64,000 nucleotides of DNA, from assembly GCF_013376455.1 (NCBI RefSeq), contig NZ_CP045504.1, positions 2,687,001-2,751,000 on the forward strand, in the 5' to 3' direction. How positions within the stretch are numbered: position 1 is the first letter of the stretch; each line of letters begins with the position of its first letter. The position numbers and the translations under genes are program-made. The notes beneath the pieces were generated by a model. It did no database searches and was not told where the DNA came from. It saw only the letters and a list, made by a program, of their open reading frames with translations. This document shows, one piece after another, positions 8,036 to 19,534 of the stretch. Source of the DNA: Desulfolutivibrio sulfodismutans DSM 3696. GTDB lineage: Bacteria > Desulfobacterota > Desulfovibrionia > Desulfovibrionales > Desulfovibrionaceae.

Positions 8036-10294
8036 TCAGGCCTCGAGCCTGAATTTCGAGACCTCGCCCTGCAGGCCCTGCACGGCCTCGTTAAGACGTT
8101 TGGCCGCATGGTTGAATTCCATGATCGAATCCTTGGTCTGGCCCGCAGCCACCGTAAGCTGCCCCATGGCCTCGCTGATCTGGCCCGCGCCCAGGCTTTG
8201 GGTGCGCATGCCCTCCTCCACCGTCGCGAAGCGCGGCGAAAGGGCCTGGACCCCGGCGATGATCTCCCCGAAGCGGGCGCTGATGGCCGCCACCTCCATC
8301 ACGCCGCGCCGGACCTCCTCGGAGAACTTGTCCATCTCCATGACCTCGGCGGACACGGCGGACTGCATCTGGCCGACCATGCCCTCGATGTCCAGGGCGG
8401 CCGCCGCGGTCTGGTCGGCCAGACGGCGGATCTCCCGGGCCACTACGGAGAAGCCCCGGCCGTACTCCCCGGCCTTCTCGGCCTCGATGGCGGCGTTTAA
8501 GGAAAGGAGGTTGGTCTGGTCGGCCACCTTGTTGATGGCCGTGACCACCGCGCCGATGGTGTTGGCCTTGTCGCTTATGACCGCCAGCTTGGAGGAGACG
8601 AAGGCCGTGGAGTCCATCAGATGACGCATGGCCCCTTCCATGCCCGCCAGCCCCTCGCGGCCCTGCCCGGCCATGGCCCCGGCCTCGGCCACGGATCGCC
8701 CGACATCCTGAAGCGTGCCCACCAGTTCCACGGACGTGGAGGATATCTGGGAGCTGACGGCGTTGACCTCGCTGGTGGAGGCGGCCTGTTCGGTCACCGT
8801 GGCCTCCACCTCCTTGGCCGAGGCCGCGATCTGTGTGGCCGAGGCCGTCACCTGGATGCCGGATTCCCTGACCTGGCGCACCAGGGAGGTCAGGTTCCTG
8901 GTCATGCGCCGGATGGAAAAGATGAGGCGGCCGGTCTCGGAAGCGGGGAGTTCGGCCCCCGGGTCGTCGATCTCCTCCACCGTCTTGCCCAGGCAGTCCT
9001 GCGTGAATTCCTTGAAATCAGCGTCGGCGCCGTGCAGGTCGCCTGCGGCGATCTTCTGGGAAATGGCGGTGATGGTCTCGATGGGCCGGGTCAAACGCGT
9101 GCCCGTGTACACGGCCAGGGGGATGATCACCGCCAGGACCAGGACGCCGCCGCCGATAAGCGAGGTCCGAAAGGCCCCCAGGGAGGACAGGATCTTCTCC
9201 CGGACCCCGAAATAATCATCCTCGTACATGCTGGCCCCGATGACCCAGTCCCAGGGCGCGTAGTAGACCAGGGCGGCCACCTTGCGCCGTGGCGCGGAAT
9301 CGCCGGGGTTCTGCCAGAGGTAATGGGCGAAGACCACCTCGCCGGGGGGCGCGGCCATGACCCGCTCCACCATGCCGTGCACGAAATACCGGCCCTCCGC
9401 GTCCCGGGCGTCCCAGACGCTCTGGCCATCCTGCGCCCCATCCTTGGAGATCAGGTAACGCCCCCGGTCCCGGCCCTTGCCGCCCAGAACCCAGACGTAG
9501 CCCGTCTTGCCCACCTTGGTTTCCATGACGGCCCGGCGCAGGCTCTTCATCTCCTCCACGGCCAGCCCCACCCCCATCATGCCGATGATGTCGCCCCGGA
9601 AATCGCGGATGGGCGCGTATTCGACCATGTAGTCCATCCCCTGGACGTACACCTTGCCGCGGAAGGTCTCCCCCTTGAGAACGGTTGCGATCAGGGAGGA
9701 CATCCCCTCGGAGGCGTTTTTGGCCGGGATGTACACCCCCACGCCGGAACGGAGGCCGTCGGGACGGATGATCGAGCTGGCCACCCGCAGCATGTCGCCG
9801 TCCGCGTTCATGCGCTGGTAGATCGTGCATTCCTCGCCCGTGAGCCTTTTGACGTCGTCCACCACCAGCGAGTGCTCGTCCTTGCTGGTGTTCTGTCCGA
9901 CCCAGGCCCCGCCGGCCAGGAGTTCGGGAAGTTCCAGGCGAACCTTGGACTGGGAAGACTCCTCGGGGGCCACCTCCCAGACCGACTTTTCCACGCCCAG
10001 GCTGAACCCTCCCAGGGTGGCGACGTATTCCGCAGCCACCACGGCGCTTTCCCGGACCTCGTCCTCCAGGAAATAGTTGGTGGAACGGGCCAGGCCGTAC
10101 ACGTCCCGGGCGATCTGGGAGAGGTTGTCCCTGATCATGTTCTCCAGTTCCTCGGTCATGGTCTTCGCCACCGTGGTATCCGTGACCACGGCGGTTCCCA
10201 CGGCCATGACCACGGGCAAAACGGCCGCGACAGCGACCATGGCGATGAGTTTGGCCTTCATGGTCAGGGCGGCGAACAGGGCGTGCAGTCTCAT
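8036..10294 (-). CDS. Methyl-accepting chemotaxis protein with large periplasmic Cache sensor, WspA position
   Basis: First gene of the operon, 752 aa. TM1 is about residues 14-36. A periplasmic region of roughly 330 residues follows and looks like a Cache-type (Cache_3/Cache_2) ligand sensor, with segments such as [11 protein letters not shown] and a final [16 protein letters not shown]2 is about 376-398, then HAMP and the cytoplasmic signalling domain with the hairpin tip ([20 protein letters not shown]). It occupies the WspA position but has a bigger sensor than classical WspA. Ligand unknown. The start at 10294 is preceded by a G-run that is half of a C7G8 palindrome and may double as the ribosome-binding site. 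Confidence 0.9.
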   Translation of the reverse strand: MRLHALFAALTMKAKLIAMVAVAAVLPVVMAVGTAVVTDTTVAKTMTEELENMIRDNLSQIARDVYGLARSTNYFLEDEVRESAVVAAEYVATLGGFSLGVEKSVWEVAPEESSQSKVRLELPELLAGGAWVGQNTSKDEHSLVVDDVKRLTGEECTIYQRMNADGDMLRVASSIIRPDGLRSGVGVYIPAKNASEGMSSLIATVLKGETFRGKVYVQGMDYMVEYAPIRDFRGDIIGMMGVGLAVEEMKSLRRAVMETKVGKTGYVWVLGGKGRDRGRYLISKDGAQDGQSVWDARDAEGRYFVHGMVERVMAAPPGEVVFAHYLWQNPGDSAPRRKVAALVYYAPWDWVIGASMYEDDYFGVREKILSSLGAFRTSLIGGGVLVLAVIIPLAVYTGTRLTRPIETITAISQKIAAGDLHGADADFKEFTQDCLGKTVEEIDDPGAELPASETGRLIFSIRRMTRNLTSLVRQVRESGIQVTASATQIAASAKEVEATVTEQAASTSEVNAVSSQISSTSVELVGTLQDVGRSVAEAGAMAGQGREGLAGMEGAMRHLMDSTAFVSSKLAVISDKANTIGAVVTAINKVADQTNLLSLNAAIEAEKAGEYGRGFSVVAREIRRLADQTAAAALDIEGMVGQMQSAVSAEVMEMDKFSEEVRRGVMEVAAISARFGEIIAGVQALSPRFATVEEGMRTQSLGAGQISEAMGQLTVAAGQTKDSIMEFNHAAKRLNEAVQGLQGEVSKFRLEA
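8301..8620 (-). repeat. Near-identical 320-bp direct repeat, copy 2 (chemoreceptor signalling tip)
   Basis: Partner of 6531-6850. Conservation stops abruptly at both edges, outside the part that touches CheW and CheA, so both receptors should feed the same kinase array. Confidence 0.85.
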
Positions 10295-10866
10295 GGTGGT
10301 ATCCGCACCCCCCCGGGGGGGGATTGCCTCGAAGGTTTGATTTTATTCAGTATGGCGCGACGTTGAAAGGAAAGCAACCGTGGCGGGCGTATTCGCGGCC
10401 GATTTTCCCGGACGGAAGCGGGAAAGAGTCCGATCCGCACACGTTCCAGGGGCGGCCCTCCCCAGCCCTGCCTCGTAAACGCCAGCCCTTCATGTACGCA
10501 TTTTCACATTGTCCTTTTTCTATATAATGATAAAATTTCCCAAAGCCTCCCCGTGCGGCCGAGATCCCGGCCTCGTGCCCGTTTCCTGCCGCCTGGGATC
10601 TACCGCACTGTTCTGTGTTTTTTTTTCACATAAAACTCCGGCGGGGAGCGGACCCGCGCCCCTTGGCGGCCGCTCTGCTTGACCAGCTCCGAGGTCATAG
10701 CTATGTTTTTTTTAACATACGCATGACGGCCAAGATGACCCGCTCGTCCGCATCGACGCCACCCGCCCGGCGCCGGGGCCCCGAGCCCAGGCGCATCAAG
10801 GCGCTTGCCTATTATGTGCTGTCCATGGTCCTTGCGGTTTCACCTCTTACCTGGAGGTCTCATCAC
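10295..10866. other. Divergent intergenic region between wsp operon and DUF169 gene
   Basis: 572 bases with no supportable gene. It must hold the minus-strand promoter of the chemosensory operon and the plus-strand promoter of the DUF169 gene. Visible items are the C7G8 palindrome at 10308-10322, an AT-rich TATATAATG segment near 10521-10529 (possible -10, no convincing -35), a TGTG-T9-CACA dyad at 10614-10630 and the dyad at 10702-10719. An upstream in-frame extension of the DUF169 gene exists but is low-complexity and lacks family similarity. Confidence 0.6.
10702..10719. promoter_or_regulatory. Operator-like dyad TATGTT-T6-AACATA
   Basis: Perfect 6-base inverted repeat around a T6 spacer, 148 bases before the DUF169 start. 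A sister element of the same 18-base length lies at 22845-22862 upstream of the aldehyde dehydrogenase, and a weaker TGTG-T9-CACA dyad lies 72 bases upstream. Read on the other strand it is CGTATG-N10-CATAGC, which loosely recalls ModE-type molybdate operators; that link is inference. The binding protein is unknown. Confidence 0.5.
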
Positions 10867-11667
10867 ATGAGCACCGAACTGTTCCGTCAGATGCAGGAAT
10901 ACTTCATGCATCACCTGCGGCTTATGCATTATCCGGTCGCCATCAGGTACATCTTCGAGCAGGAGGCACTCGACCGCTTCAAGCGCGACGTTCCCCACTA
11001 TGTGCCGGGAAAGGCCCTGACGTTCTGTCAGGCGGAGATCGGCGCCCGCATGGAGGGGTTGACGGTGCTCATGGAAAAGGACCGCCTGGGGTGCGCCAAC
11101 GCCAAGTTCGTCTTCGGCTGGAAGGGCCTGGACGAGGCCGAGATCAAAAGCCACATGAAATACGTGCGCGACATGGATCAGGCCGAGGCCTTCGTCAGAT
11201 CCAAACCCCGCTTGCCGGAAGGCAAGCTTGTCGCCGTCGTGGTCTCGCCCTTGGCCGACGCCTTCGCCCCGCCGCATGTCGTGCATTTTTACTGCGACAA
11301 CATGCAGGCCTACCACCTGGCCGTGGACTGGATGTCGGCGATGAACGTGCATCCCCTCAAGCCCTCCATGACCATGAACTCGGCGGCCTGCGGCGGCAAC
11401 GTCCAGGCCTACAACACCGCCTCCATGAACATCTTCCTGGCCTGCAGCGGCAGCTACAACGCCGGAAAGACCGAACGCGGCGAAATCAACGTGGCCATCC
11501 CCGGCGAGCAGCTTGTCCTGGTCATGGAGCGGTTGAAGAAACGGGTCGACGATCAAGGCGGCGCATCCATCACCCGTCCGGGACAGCCGTTCCCCGGCGC
11601 GGACATCTGCAAGAACTGTCCGTTGATCACCTTCAAGAAGGCTGGCGCGGAGGAGGCCCAGGCCTAA
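10867..11667 (+). CDS. DUF169 family protein
   Basis: A 266-aa soluble protein of the DUF169 (COG2043) family, whose function is not established. It has no signal peptide or membrane segment. Recognisable family text includes ALTFCQAEIGARMEG near the N-terminus, KPRLPEGKLVAVVVSPL in the middle, a Gly/Ala/Cys-rich stretch (MNSAACGGNVQAYNTASMN, FLACSGSYNAG) and a C-terminal CKNCP. Cysteines and the GG/SY loops suggest a cofactor or metal site, which is inference. The start at 10867 follows a good GGAGG eight bases upstream; longer in-frame starts are unsupported. It is monocistronic, between the wsp operon and the nitrogenase regulator, with an operator-like dyad upstream and a hairpin just after the stop. 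Confidence 0.85.
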   Translation: MSTELFRQMQEYFMHHLRLMHYPVAIRYIFEQEALDRFKRDVPHYVPGKALTFCQAEIGARMEGLTVLMEKDRLGCANAKFVFGWKGLDEAEIKSHMKYVRDMDQAEAFVRSKPRLPEGKLVAVVVSPLADAFAPPHVVHFYCDNMQAYHLAVDWMSAMNVHPLKPSMTMNSAACGGNVQAYNTASMNIFLACSGSYNAGKTERGEINVAIPGEQLVLVMERLKKRVDDQGGASITRPGQPFPGADICKNCPLITFKKAGAEEAQA

Positions 11668-11692
11668 CGGCCAGCACTGTTCCGTCTCGGTC

Positions 11693-11711
11693 GGCCCCTG
11701 CGCGAGGGGCC
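11693..11711 (+). terminator. Hairpin after DUF169 gene
   Basis: GGCCCCT / AGGGGCC stem with a 5-base loop, 25 bases after the stop codon. There is no following T-run, so factor-independent termination is uncertain; it may be a transcript-end stabiliser. Confidence 0.45.
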
Positions 11712-12061
11712 GCTCCGCAGGCAATGGCTGCGGCGTGAAGGAAAACGGGGCGGTCGCGGGGAGCGTGGCAAACGCATATGGTGTGCCCGTCGCGGGGTCG
11801 TCGAAAGCGTTGCCGCGCTCTGGCGCGAAAGGGAAGGCATGCTGGGAGAAACGCATTTTTGTCCGGGATTGAGCAAGCCAGAACATGCCCAATGCATGGG
11901 TTGGGCGTGCAGCCAAATTCCCCCTCGAACCTCGAAGCGAAGTCTTCCTTTTTTGCGATACCGGAGCTTGGGGGAGAGCGCCCCCCCCAGGCCTGCCCTG
12001 GCCCGGGCTCGTAAAATGCTCTTCCCACGTTGCAGCGTCCCCCTACAGAATTGTGCCTGAC

Positions 12062-12075
12062 GTACGTTTCCGTAC
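12062..12075. promoter_or_regulatory. Perfect GTAC-N6-GTAC enhancer element (VnfA/AnfA type)
   Basis: The sequence GTACGTTTCCGTAC matches exactly the GTAC-N6-GTAC dyad known as the upstream activator site of VnfA, the vanadium-nitrogenase activator; AnfA sites share the TAC-N6-GTA core. It lies about 90 bases upstream of the -24 element at 12164, a normal enhancer distance for sigma-54 promoters. It sits upstream of the activator gene itself, suggesting autoregulation. Confidence 0.7.
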
Positions 12076-12163
12076 AAATTTCCGGCGGCCCGGCCGCACC
12101 GGTATGCAGCTTTCCCCCCGCGTAGCCGCGGCGCACCGTGGCCGGGAGGCGCAACGCCGCCTC

Positions 12164-12179
12164 TGGCATGCGAATTGCC
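12164..12179 (+). promoter_or_regulatory. Sigma-54 (-24/-12) promoter of the activator gene
   Basis: TGGCATGCGAATTGCC has GG at -24 and GC at -12 with the required 10-base spacing and matches the TGGCAYG-N4-TTGC consensus in full. Transcription would begin near 12191, leaving a leader of about 50 bases before the ATG at 12241. Confidence 0.85.
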
Positions 12180-12240
12180 TTATCAATCCGGATACCCGGG
12201 CTGGCGGCAGCATTTTGTTGGCCCCAGGAGATGACGTGAC

Positions 12241-13893
12241 ATGATTCATGAGTCAGACGAGCCCTGCCTGAAAGACTGTCCCGACGGCATCTACATGCGA
12301 AGCGACCCCAAAGTCCGCGAATGCCTGGCCGGGGTGTGCCGGGGCAGGATCGTCCCCCTGTTGTCGGCCATGGGACAGGCCATCTCCGAGCAAAACGACC
12401 TCTCGTTGGCCCTGGAGACCCTGCTTGGTTATATGAAATCCGACATGGCCGTGGAGCGGGCCATGATCAACCTGCACGACCGGGAGGCGGGGCGGATATT
12501 CATCCACAAAAGCATGGGGCTGACCGAGGACGAACAGGCCCGGGGCGTCTACTTTCCGGGCGAGGGCATCACCGGCCAAGTGGTGGAGTCGGCCAGACCC
12601 ATGGTCGTGCCGCGCATAAGCGACGAGCCGTCGTTTCTCAATCGCACCGGCAGCCTGACCCGCGCCGCCGACCTGGACCGGTCCTTCGTCTGCGTGCCGA
12701 TTCTGCGCGGCAAAAAGGTCCTGGGCAGCATCAGCGCCGTCCGGGCCTACGAAAATCCCAAGCTCCTGGAAAAGCACGTGGACGCCCTGGTGGTGGTGTC
12801 CTACATGCTGGCCCAGGCCGTGGAGCTGTATCTGGTGGAGAGCGCGGATCAGGAGCGGGCCCGCCGCCGACACATGGCCGTGCCTGGCGGGGTGCGTCCG
12901 CCCTACGCCCCCCCGGGGGTCATCGGCTCGTCCAAGCCCATGCTGGAGGTCTATTCCCTGCTGCGCAAGGTGGCCCGGACCCGGACCACAGTGCTGCTAT
13001 TGGGAGAAAGCGGCGTGGGCAAGGAACGTCTGGCCGACGCCATCCACTTCGGCGGCCAGTGCGCCTCGGGGCCGCTTATCAGGTTCAACTGCGCCGCCCT
13101 GCCCGAGAGCATCCTCGAGAGCGAGTTGTTCGGCCATGAAAAAGGCTCGTTCACCGGGGCCACCCAGTCGCGCAAGGGCCGCTTCGAGGAGGCCGACGGC
13201 GGCACGATCTTCCTGGACGAGGTGGGGGAGTTGTCCCTAGCCGTGCAGGCCAAGCTTCTGCGCGTGCTTCAGGAGCGCTCCTTCGAGCGGGTGGGCGGCA
13301 ACAGGACCATCACCGTCGACATCCGCATCGTGGCCGCCACCAACAAGGACCTGGCCGCCATGGTCGCGGCCGGGACCTTCCGCCAGGATCTCTACTTCCG
13401 GCTCAACGTCTTCCCGATCATGGTCCCGCCGCTTCGTGACCGGGGCAGCGACATCATCACCCTGGCCGAGCACTTCACCGCCCGCTACGCCGGGGAAAAC
13501 GGCAAGCCCATCAGCCGCATCACCACCCCGGCCCTGAACATGCTCATGACCTACCACTGGCCGGGCAACGTGCGCGAGCTTGAAAACGTCATCCACCGGG
13601 CCGTGATCCTGACCGAGGACGACGCCATCCACGGCTACAACCTGCCCATGTCCCTGCAATCCCCGGTCTTTTCCGGAACAGACATCCAAAGCGGCCTGGA
13701 GGCCAAGCTGGCGGCCATCGAATACGAGATGCTGGTCGAGGCCTTGCGCCTGCACCGGGGCAACACCACCGAGGCCGCCCGGGAACTGGGGCTCACCCGG
13801 CGCACCATGGGCCTGCGCATGAAAAAATACCGCCTGGACTACCGCGACTTCCGCCGGGCCGAACCCCCGGCCGCATCCCGTCGGCTTTCATAA
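12241..13893 (+). CDS. anfA: Sigma-54-dependent transcriptional activator of the Fe-only nitrogenase genes (AnfA type)
   Basis: A 550-aa enhancer-binding protein of the NifA/VnfA/AnfA group. Order: a Cys-rich leader (C9, C13, C28, C33), a GAF domain (about 40-190), the AAA+ ATPase with Walker A GESGVGKE at 255-262, sigma-54 contact loop GSFTGA at 302-307 (the usual GAFTGA with Ala to Ser), Walker B FLDEVGEL, and a C-terminal Fis-type helix-turn-helix (AARELGLTRRTMGLRMKKY). It should activate -24/-12 promoters such as the one before anfH. The N-terminal cysteines parallel VnfA, where cysteines in this position bind an Fe-S cluster. The name rests on domain type plus position directly upstream of anfHDGK; a VnfA-like origin is possible. 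The start at 12241 follows AGGAG. It has its own sigma-54 promoter and enhancer. Confidence 0.85.
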   Translation: MIHESDEPCLKDCPDGIYMRSDPKVRECLAGVCRGRIVPLLSAMGQAISEQNDLSLALETLLGYMKSDMAVERAMINLHDREAGRIFIHKSMGLTEDEQARGVYFPGEGITGQVVESARPMVVPRISDEPSFLNRTGSLTRAADLDRSFVCVPILRGKKVLGSISAVRAYENPKLLEKHVDALVVVSYMLAQAVELYLVESADQERARRRHMAVPGGVRPPYAPPGVIGSSKPMLEVYSLLRKVARTRTTVLLLGESGVGKERLADAIHFGGQCASGPLIRFNCAALPESILESELFGHEKGSFTGATQSRKGRFEEADGGTIFLDEVGELSLAVQAKLLRVLQERSFERVGGNRTITVDIRIVAATNKDLAAMVAAGTFRQDLYFRLNVFPIMVPPLRDRGSDIITLAEHFTARYAGENGKPISRITTPALNMLMTYHWPGNVRELENVIHRAVILTEDDAIHGYNLPMSLQSPVFSGTDIQSGLEAKLAAIEYEMLVEALRLHRGNTTEAARELGLTRRTMGLRMKKYRLDYRDFRRAEPPAASRRLS

Positions 13894-13912
13894 CACCCCG
13901 CCGCCCCGTTTC

Positions 13913-13926
13913 GTACGCTTCCGTTC
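13913..13926. promoter_or_regulatory. Imperfect GTAC-N6-GTTC activator site
   Basis: GTACGCTTCCGTTC differs by one base in the right arm from GTAC-N6-GTAC and shares the inner YTTCC spacer with the 12062 site. It begins 20 bases after the activator stop and about 440 bases upstream of the anfH promoter. VnfA sites with one imperfect arm are known, so it could be a distal enhancer. Confidence 0.4.
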
Positions 13927-14193
13927 CATCACCCGGGGTGCGCTCCCTGCAGCATCTTCCAGGGCCGCCCCCTTTTGTCCATCCGGGCCGCAAGGCGGCT
14001 ACCCCGGCCGCCCAAGCCCGTTCCCCTCCTGGCGCCGTCGCACCCGGCCGCCTCATCCCGCTGCGCCTTGGCCCTGCCCGGGCCCGTACTGCGCGGATGG
14101 TTCCGGCCGGAACGGTTCGCGGCCAAAACGCACTTTCCGGAACCATCATAATTCATGCCTTGCTTCCTCCACATCGTGAGAATGAACGCAAAG

Positions 14194-14217
14194 GTACTTT
14201 CTCCATAAAAAGAGTAC
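14194..14217. promoter_or_regulatory. GTAC half-site pair, two helical turns apart
   Basis: GTAC at 14194-14197 and 14214-14217 are separated by 16 bases (20 bases centre to centre). They lie about 135-160 bases before the -24 element. The second is followed at N6 by GTCA, a weak second arm. These are candidate AnfA contacts for anfH, weaker than the 12062 site. Confidence 0.4.
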
Positions 14218-14272
14218 GCCGAGGTCATATCGCACGCCACATGCGCATCACTCATTTGTCATTGCAAGTGAT

Positions 14273-14297
14273 TGTGCTGTATTTTTCCTTCAGCACA
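14273..14297. promoter_or_regulatory. 7-base inverted repeat upstream of anfH promoter
   Basis: TGTGCTG and CAGCACA are perfect complements across 11 mostly T bases. The dyad is centred at 14285, about 66 bases upstream of the -24 element. It does not fit the NifA TGT-N10-ACA spacing. It could bind a repressor such as a molybdate or iron regulator, or an architectural protein. Confidence 0.45.
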
Positions 14298-14338
14298 TCC
14301 TTATATAAGCCGAAAAGATGTCCAACGTTGCATCATGA

Positions 14339-15250
<912 letters not shown>

Positions 15251-15276
15251 CCACCGGAACCATAAGGAGCCGCCAT

Positions 15277-15594
15277 ATGAAAATGATCAGGGCCATCGTT
15301 CGCCCGGAGGCGTCGGATACGGTCGCGGACGCCCTGGCCGAGGCCGGGTTCTACACCATGACCAAGTTAAGCGCCTTCGGGCGCGGCAAACAGAAAGGCC
15401 TGACCGTGGGGACCATGCACTACGATGAACTGCCCAAGGTGATGCTGATGATGGTCGTGGCCGACGACAGCGTGGAGCCGATCTTAAAGATAATCAAGGA
15501 TTCCGCGTGTACCGGCAATTTCGGCGACGGCAAGGTATTCGTCACCCCCGTGGAAGCCGCCTTCACCGTGCGCACCGGCCAGATGGGCCTGTAA
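15277..15594 (+). CDS. nifI1: PII-like nitrogenase regulator NifI1
   Basis: A 105-aa PII-family protein. It has the PII core (MIRAIVRPEASDTVADALAEAGF at the start, FGDGKVFVTPVE near the end) with a T-loop around GRGKQKGLTVGTMHYDEL that differs from GlnB/GlnK. NifI1 and NifI2 form a complex that blocks dinitrogenase and is released by 2-oxoglutarate and ATP, giving rapid ammonium switch-off in archaea and some anaerobes. Its location between the H and D genes is the hallmark of NifI proteins. AAGGAG precedes the ATG. It lies 26 bases after anfH and 13 bases before nifI2. Confidence 0.92.
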   Translation: MKMIRAIVRPEASDTVADALAEAGFYTMTKLSAFGRGKQKGLTVGTMHYDELPKVMLMMVVADDSVEPILKIIKDSACTGNFGDGKVFVTPVEAAFTVRTGQMGL

Positions 15595-15607
15595 GGAGGA
15601 CGCGGCC

Positions 15608-17561
<1,954 letters not shown>

Positions 17562-17574
17562 GGAGGAACGCGGC

Positions 17575-17925
17575 ATGGACGACCTGCGCACCGAACGTAT
17601 CGAGCAACTCCTGGACTATATCATGAAGAAGTGCCTGTGGCAGTTCCACTCCCGGGCCTGGGACCGCAAGGACCAAAACGAGAACATTCTGACCAAGACC
17701 AAACAGCTCCTATGCGACGAGAAGGTGACCTTGGAGACCCCGGCGGATCGTTGCTACTGGGTGGACGCGGTGCTTCTGGCCGAGGCCTTCCGGGAACGCT
17801 ACGGCTGGCTTGGCGGGCTTTCCAGGGACGACATTGCGGATATCATGCAGGGTCTACACGATCGGCTGGACTATCTGACCATCACTGGCTCGCTCAACAA
17901 GGAACTCACAGACCAGCACTATTAA
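17575..17925 (+). CDS. anfG: Fe-only nitrogenase delta subunit
   Basis: A 116-aa third subunit found only in alternative nitrogenases. Diagnostic text is [17 protein letters not shown] near the start and [19 protein letters not shown] at the very end, closely matching A. vinelandii AnfG. VnfG is more divergent, which is the strongest single argument for the Fe-only rather than vanadium type. The leader before the conserved core is short. GGGAGGAA precedes the ATG. It starts 13 bases after anfD and is separated from anfK by 101 bases containing a strong hairpin. Confidence 0.96.
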   Translation: MDDLRTERIEQLLDYIMKKCLWQFHSRAWDRKDQNENILTKTKQLLCDEKVTLETPADRCYWVDAVLLAEAFRERYGWLGGLSRDDIADIMQGLHDRLDYLTITGSLNKELTDQHY

Positions 17926-17974
17926 CCGCAACGACGCCACGTCGCACAAAAACAAAAAACGCCAACGCATCGTC

Positions 17975-18005
17975 CGCGTCCCCCCCGCCATGGGGCGGGG
18001 ACGCG
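17975..18005 (+). promoter_or_regulatory. Strong mRNA hairpin between anfG and anfK
   Basis: CCCCGCC-ATGG-GGCGGGG is extended outward by CGCGT/ACGCG with a 3-base C bulge, about 12 pairs in all. It ends 21 bases before the anfK ATG. It has no T-run, so it is more likely an mRNA stability or translation element than a terminator. Confidence 0.55.
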
Positions 18006-18026
18006 GCGCGACAAAAGGAAACGTCT

Positions 18027-19415
18027 ATGACTTGCGAACTCATGGAAAGATCGCGGCCCGGCATCATCAACCCCATCTTCACCTGCCAGCCTGCCGGGGC
18101 GCAGTTCGTCAGCATCGGGATCACCGACTGCACCGGCATCGTGCATGGCGGCCAGGGATGCGTCATGTTCGTGCGGCTGCTCTTCTCCCAGCACTTCAAG
18201 GAAAGCTTCGAACTGGCCTCATCCTCGGTGCATGAGGACGGGGCGGTCTTCGGAGCCTGCACGCGGGTGGAGCAGGCCGTGGACGTGCTTCTCATGCGCT
18301 ACCCCCACGTCAAGGTGGTGCCGATTATCTCCACCTGCTCCACCGAGGTCATCGGCGACGACATCGACGGCGTGGTCACCAAGTTAAACACCGGGCTGCT
18401 CAAGGAAAAATACGCCGACCGCGAGGTGCATCTCATCCCCATCCACACCCCGAGCTTCGTGGGCAGCATGGTCACTGGCTACGACATCGCCATGCGCGAC
18501 ATCATCATGCACTTCGCCCAAAAGACCGAGCCAAGCAACAAGCTCAACCTCTTCACCGGCTGGGTGAACCCCGGCGACGTCACGGCGCTCAAGCATCTGC
18601 TGAAAGAAATGGACGTGGAGGCCACGGTGCTTTTCGAGATCGAGAGCTTCGATTCGCCGCTTATGCCCGAGGGCAACCACGTCTCCCACGGGTCCACAAC
18701 CATCGAGGACCTGCGCGGCGCGGCTGACGCCGTGGGAACCCTGGCGCTCAACCGCTACGAGGGCGGCAAGGCGGCCGCGTATCTTTCGCAGGAATTCGAT
18801 ATCCCGACCATCATTGGACCGACTCCCATCGGCATCCGCAACACGGACACGTTCCTGGCCAACGTGAGAAAGCTTACCGGCAAACCCATCCCGCAGTCCC
18901 TGGTGCGCGAGCGCGGTGTCGCCATCGACGCCCTGACCGACCTGACGCACATGTTTTTCGCGGACAAGCGGGTGGCCATCTACGGCAATCCGGACCTAAC
19001 CATCGGACTGACGGAGTTTTGCATCGACCTGGAGATGAAGCCCATGGTGGTGCTGCTTGGCGATGACAATACCAACTACGCCAAAGACCCGCGCATCAAG
19101 GCCCTTCAGGAACACGTGGACTGGGACATGGAGATCGTCACCAACGCGGACTTCTGGGAGCTCGAAGACCGCATCAAAAACAAGGGCTTAAAGCTCGACC
19201 TCATCCTCGGACACTCCAAGGGCCGCTTCATCTCCATCGACTACGGCATTCCCATGTTCCGCGTGGGCTTTCCCACCTACGACCGGGCGGGCATGTACCG
19301 CCACCCGGTGGTGGGCTACGCCGGGGCCGTGTGGCTGGCCGAACAGATGGCCAACGTGCTCTTCACGGACATGGAATACAAAAAGAACAAGGAATGGATT
19401 CTCAACATGTGGTGA
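18027..19415 (+). CDS. anfK: Fe-only nitrogenase beta subunit
   Basis: A 462-aa partner of AnfD in the dinitrogenase. P-cluster cysteine contexts are IFTCQPAGAQFVSIGITDC at the N-terminus, GGQGCVMFVRLLFSQHF and ISTCSTEVIGDD. The C-terminus has the family text SIDYGIPMFRVGFPTYDRAGMY. The short N-terminus beginning directly at MTCELMERSRPG is typical of AnfK/VnfK and shorter than NifK. AAAAGGAAA precedes the ATG at 18027; an upstream in-frame extension overlaps anfG and the hairpin and is not supported. Last structural gene of the operon. Confidence 0.95.
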   Translation: MTCELMERSRPGIINPIFTCQPAGAQFVSIGITDCTGIVHGGQGCVMFVRLLFSQHFKESFELASSSVHEDGAVFGACTRVEQAVDVLLMRYPHVKVVPIISTCSTEVIGDDIDGVVTKLNTGLLKEKYADREVHLIPIHTPSFVGSMVTGYDIAMRDIIMHFAQKTEPSNKLNLFTGWVNPGDVTALKHLLKEMDVEATVLFEIESFDSPLMPEGNHVSHGSTTIEDLRGAADAVGTLALNRYEGGKAAAYLSQEFDIPTIIGPTPIGIRNTDTFLANVRKLTGKPIPQSLVRERGVAIDALTDLTHMFFADKRVAIYGNPDLTIGLTEFCIDLEMKPMVVLLGDDNTNYAKDPRIKALQEHVDWDMEIVTNADFWELEDRIKNKGLKLDLILGHSKGRFISIDYGIPMFRVGFPTYDRAGMYRHPVVGYAGAVWLAEQMANVLFTDMEYKKNKEWILNMW

Positions 19416-19534
19416 TCGCCACCTGACCGCACATGGCGCATTGGCCGCCGTCAGCCCCGTTCCCTCCCCCGCGCCTGGGGACGGGGCGCCAGGGCGGATG
19501 GGAAAAACCCCTCCCCGCACAAGGAGCCTAGACC

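Noticed and set aside
11775-12030. Possible riboswitch (molybdenum cofactor type) between DUF169 and anfA
   Set aside because: Some G/C-rich pairing is present but I could not match the conserved bases of that RNA class. The activator transcript predicted from 12191 would also not include it.
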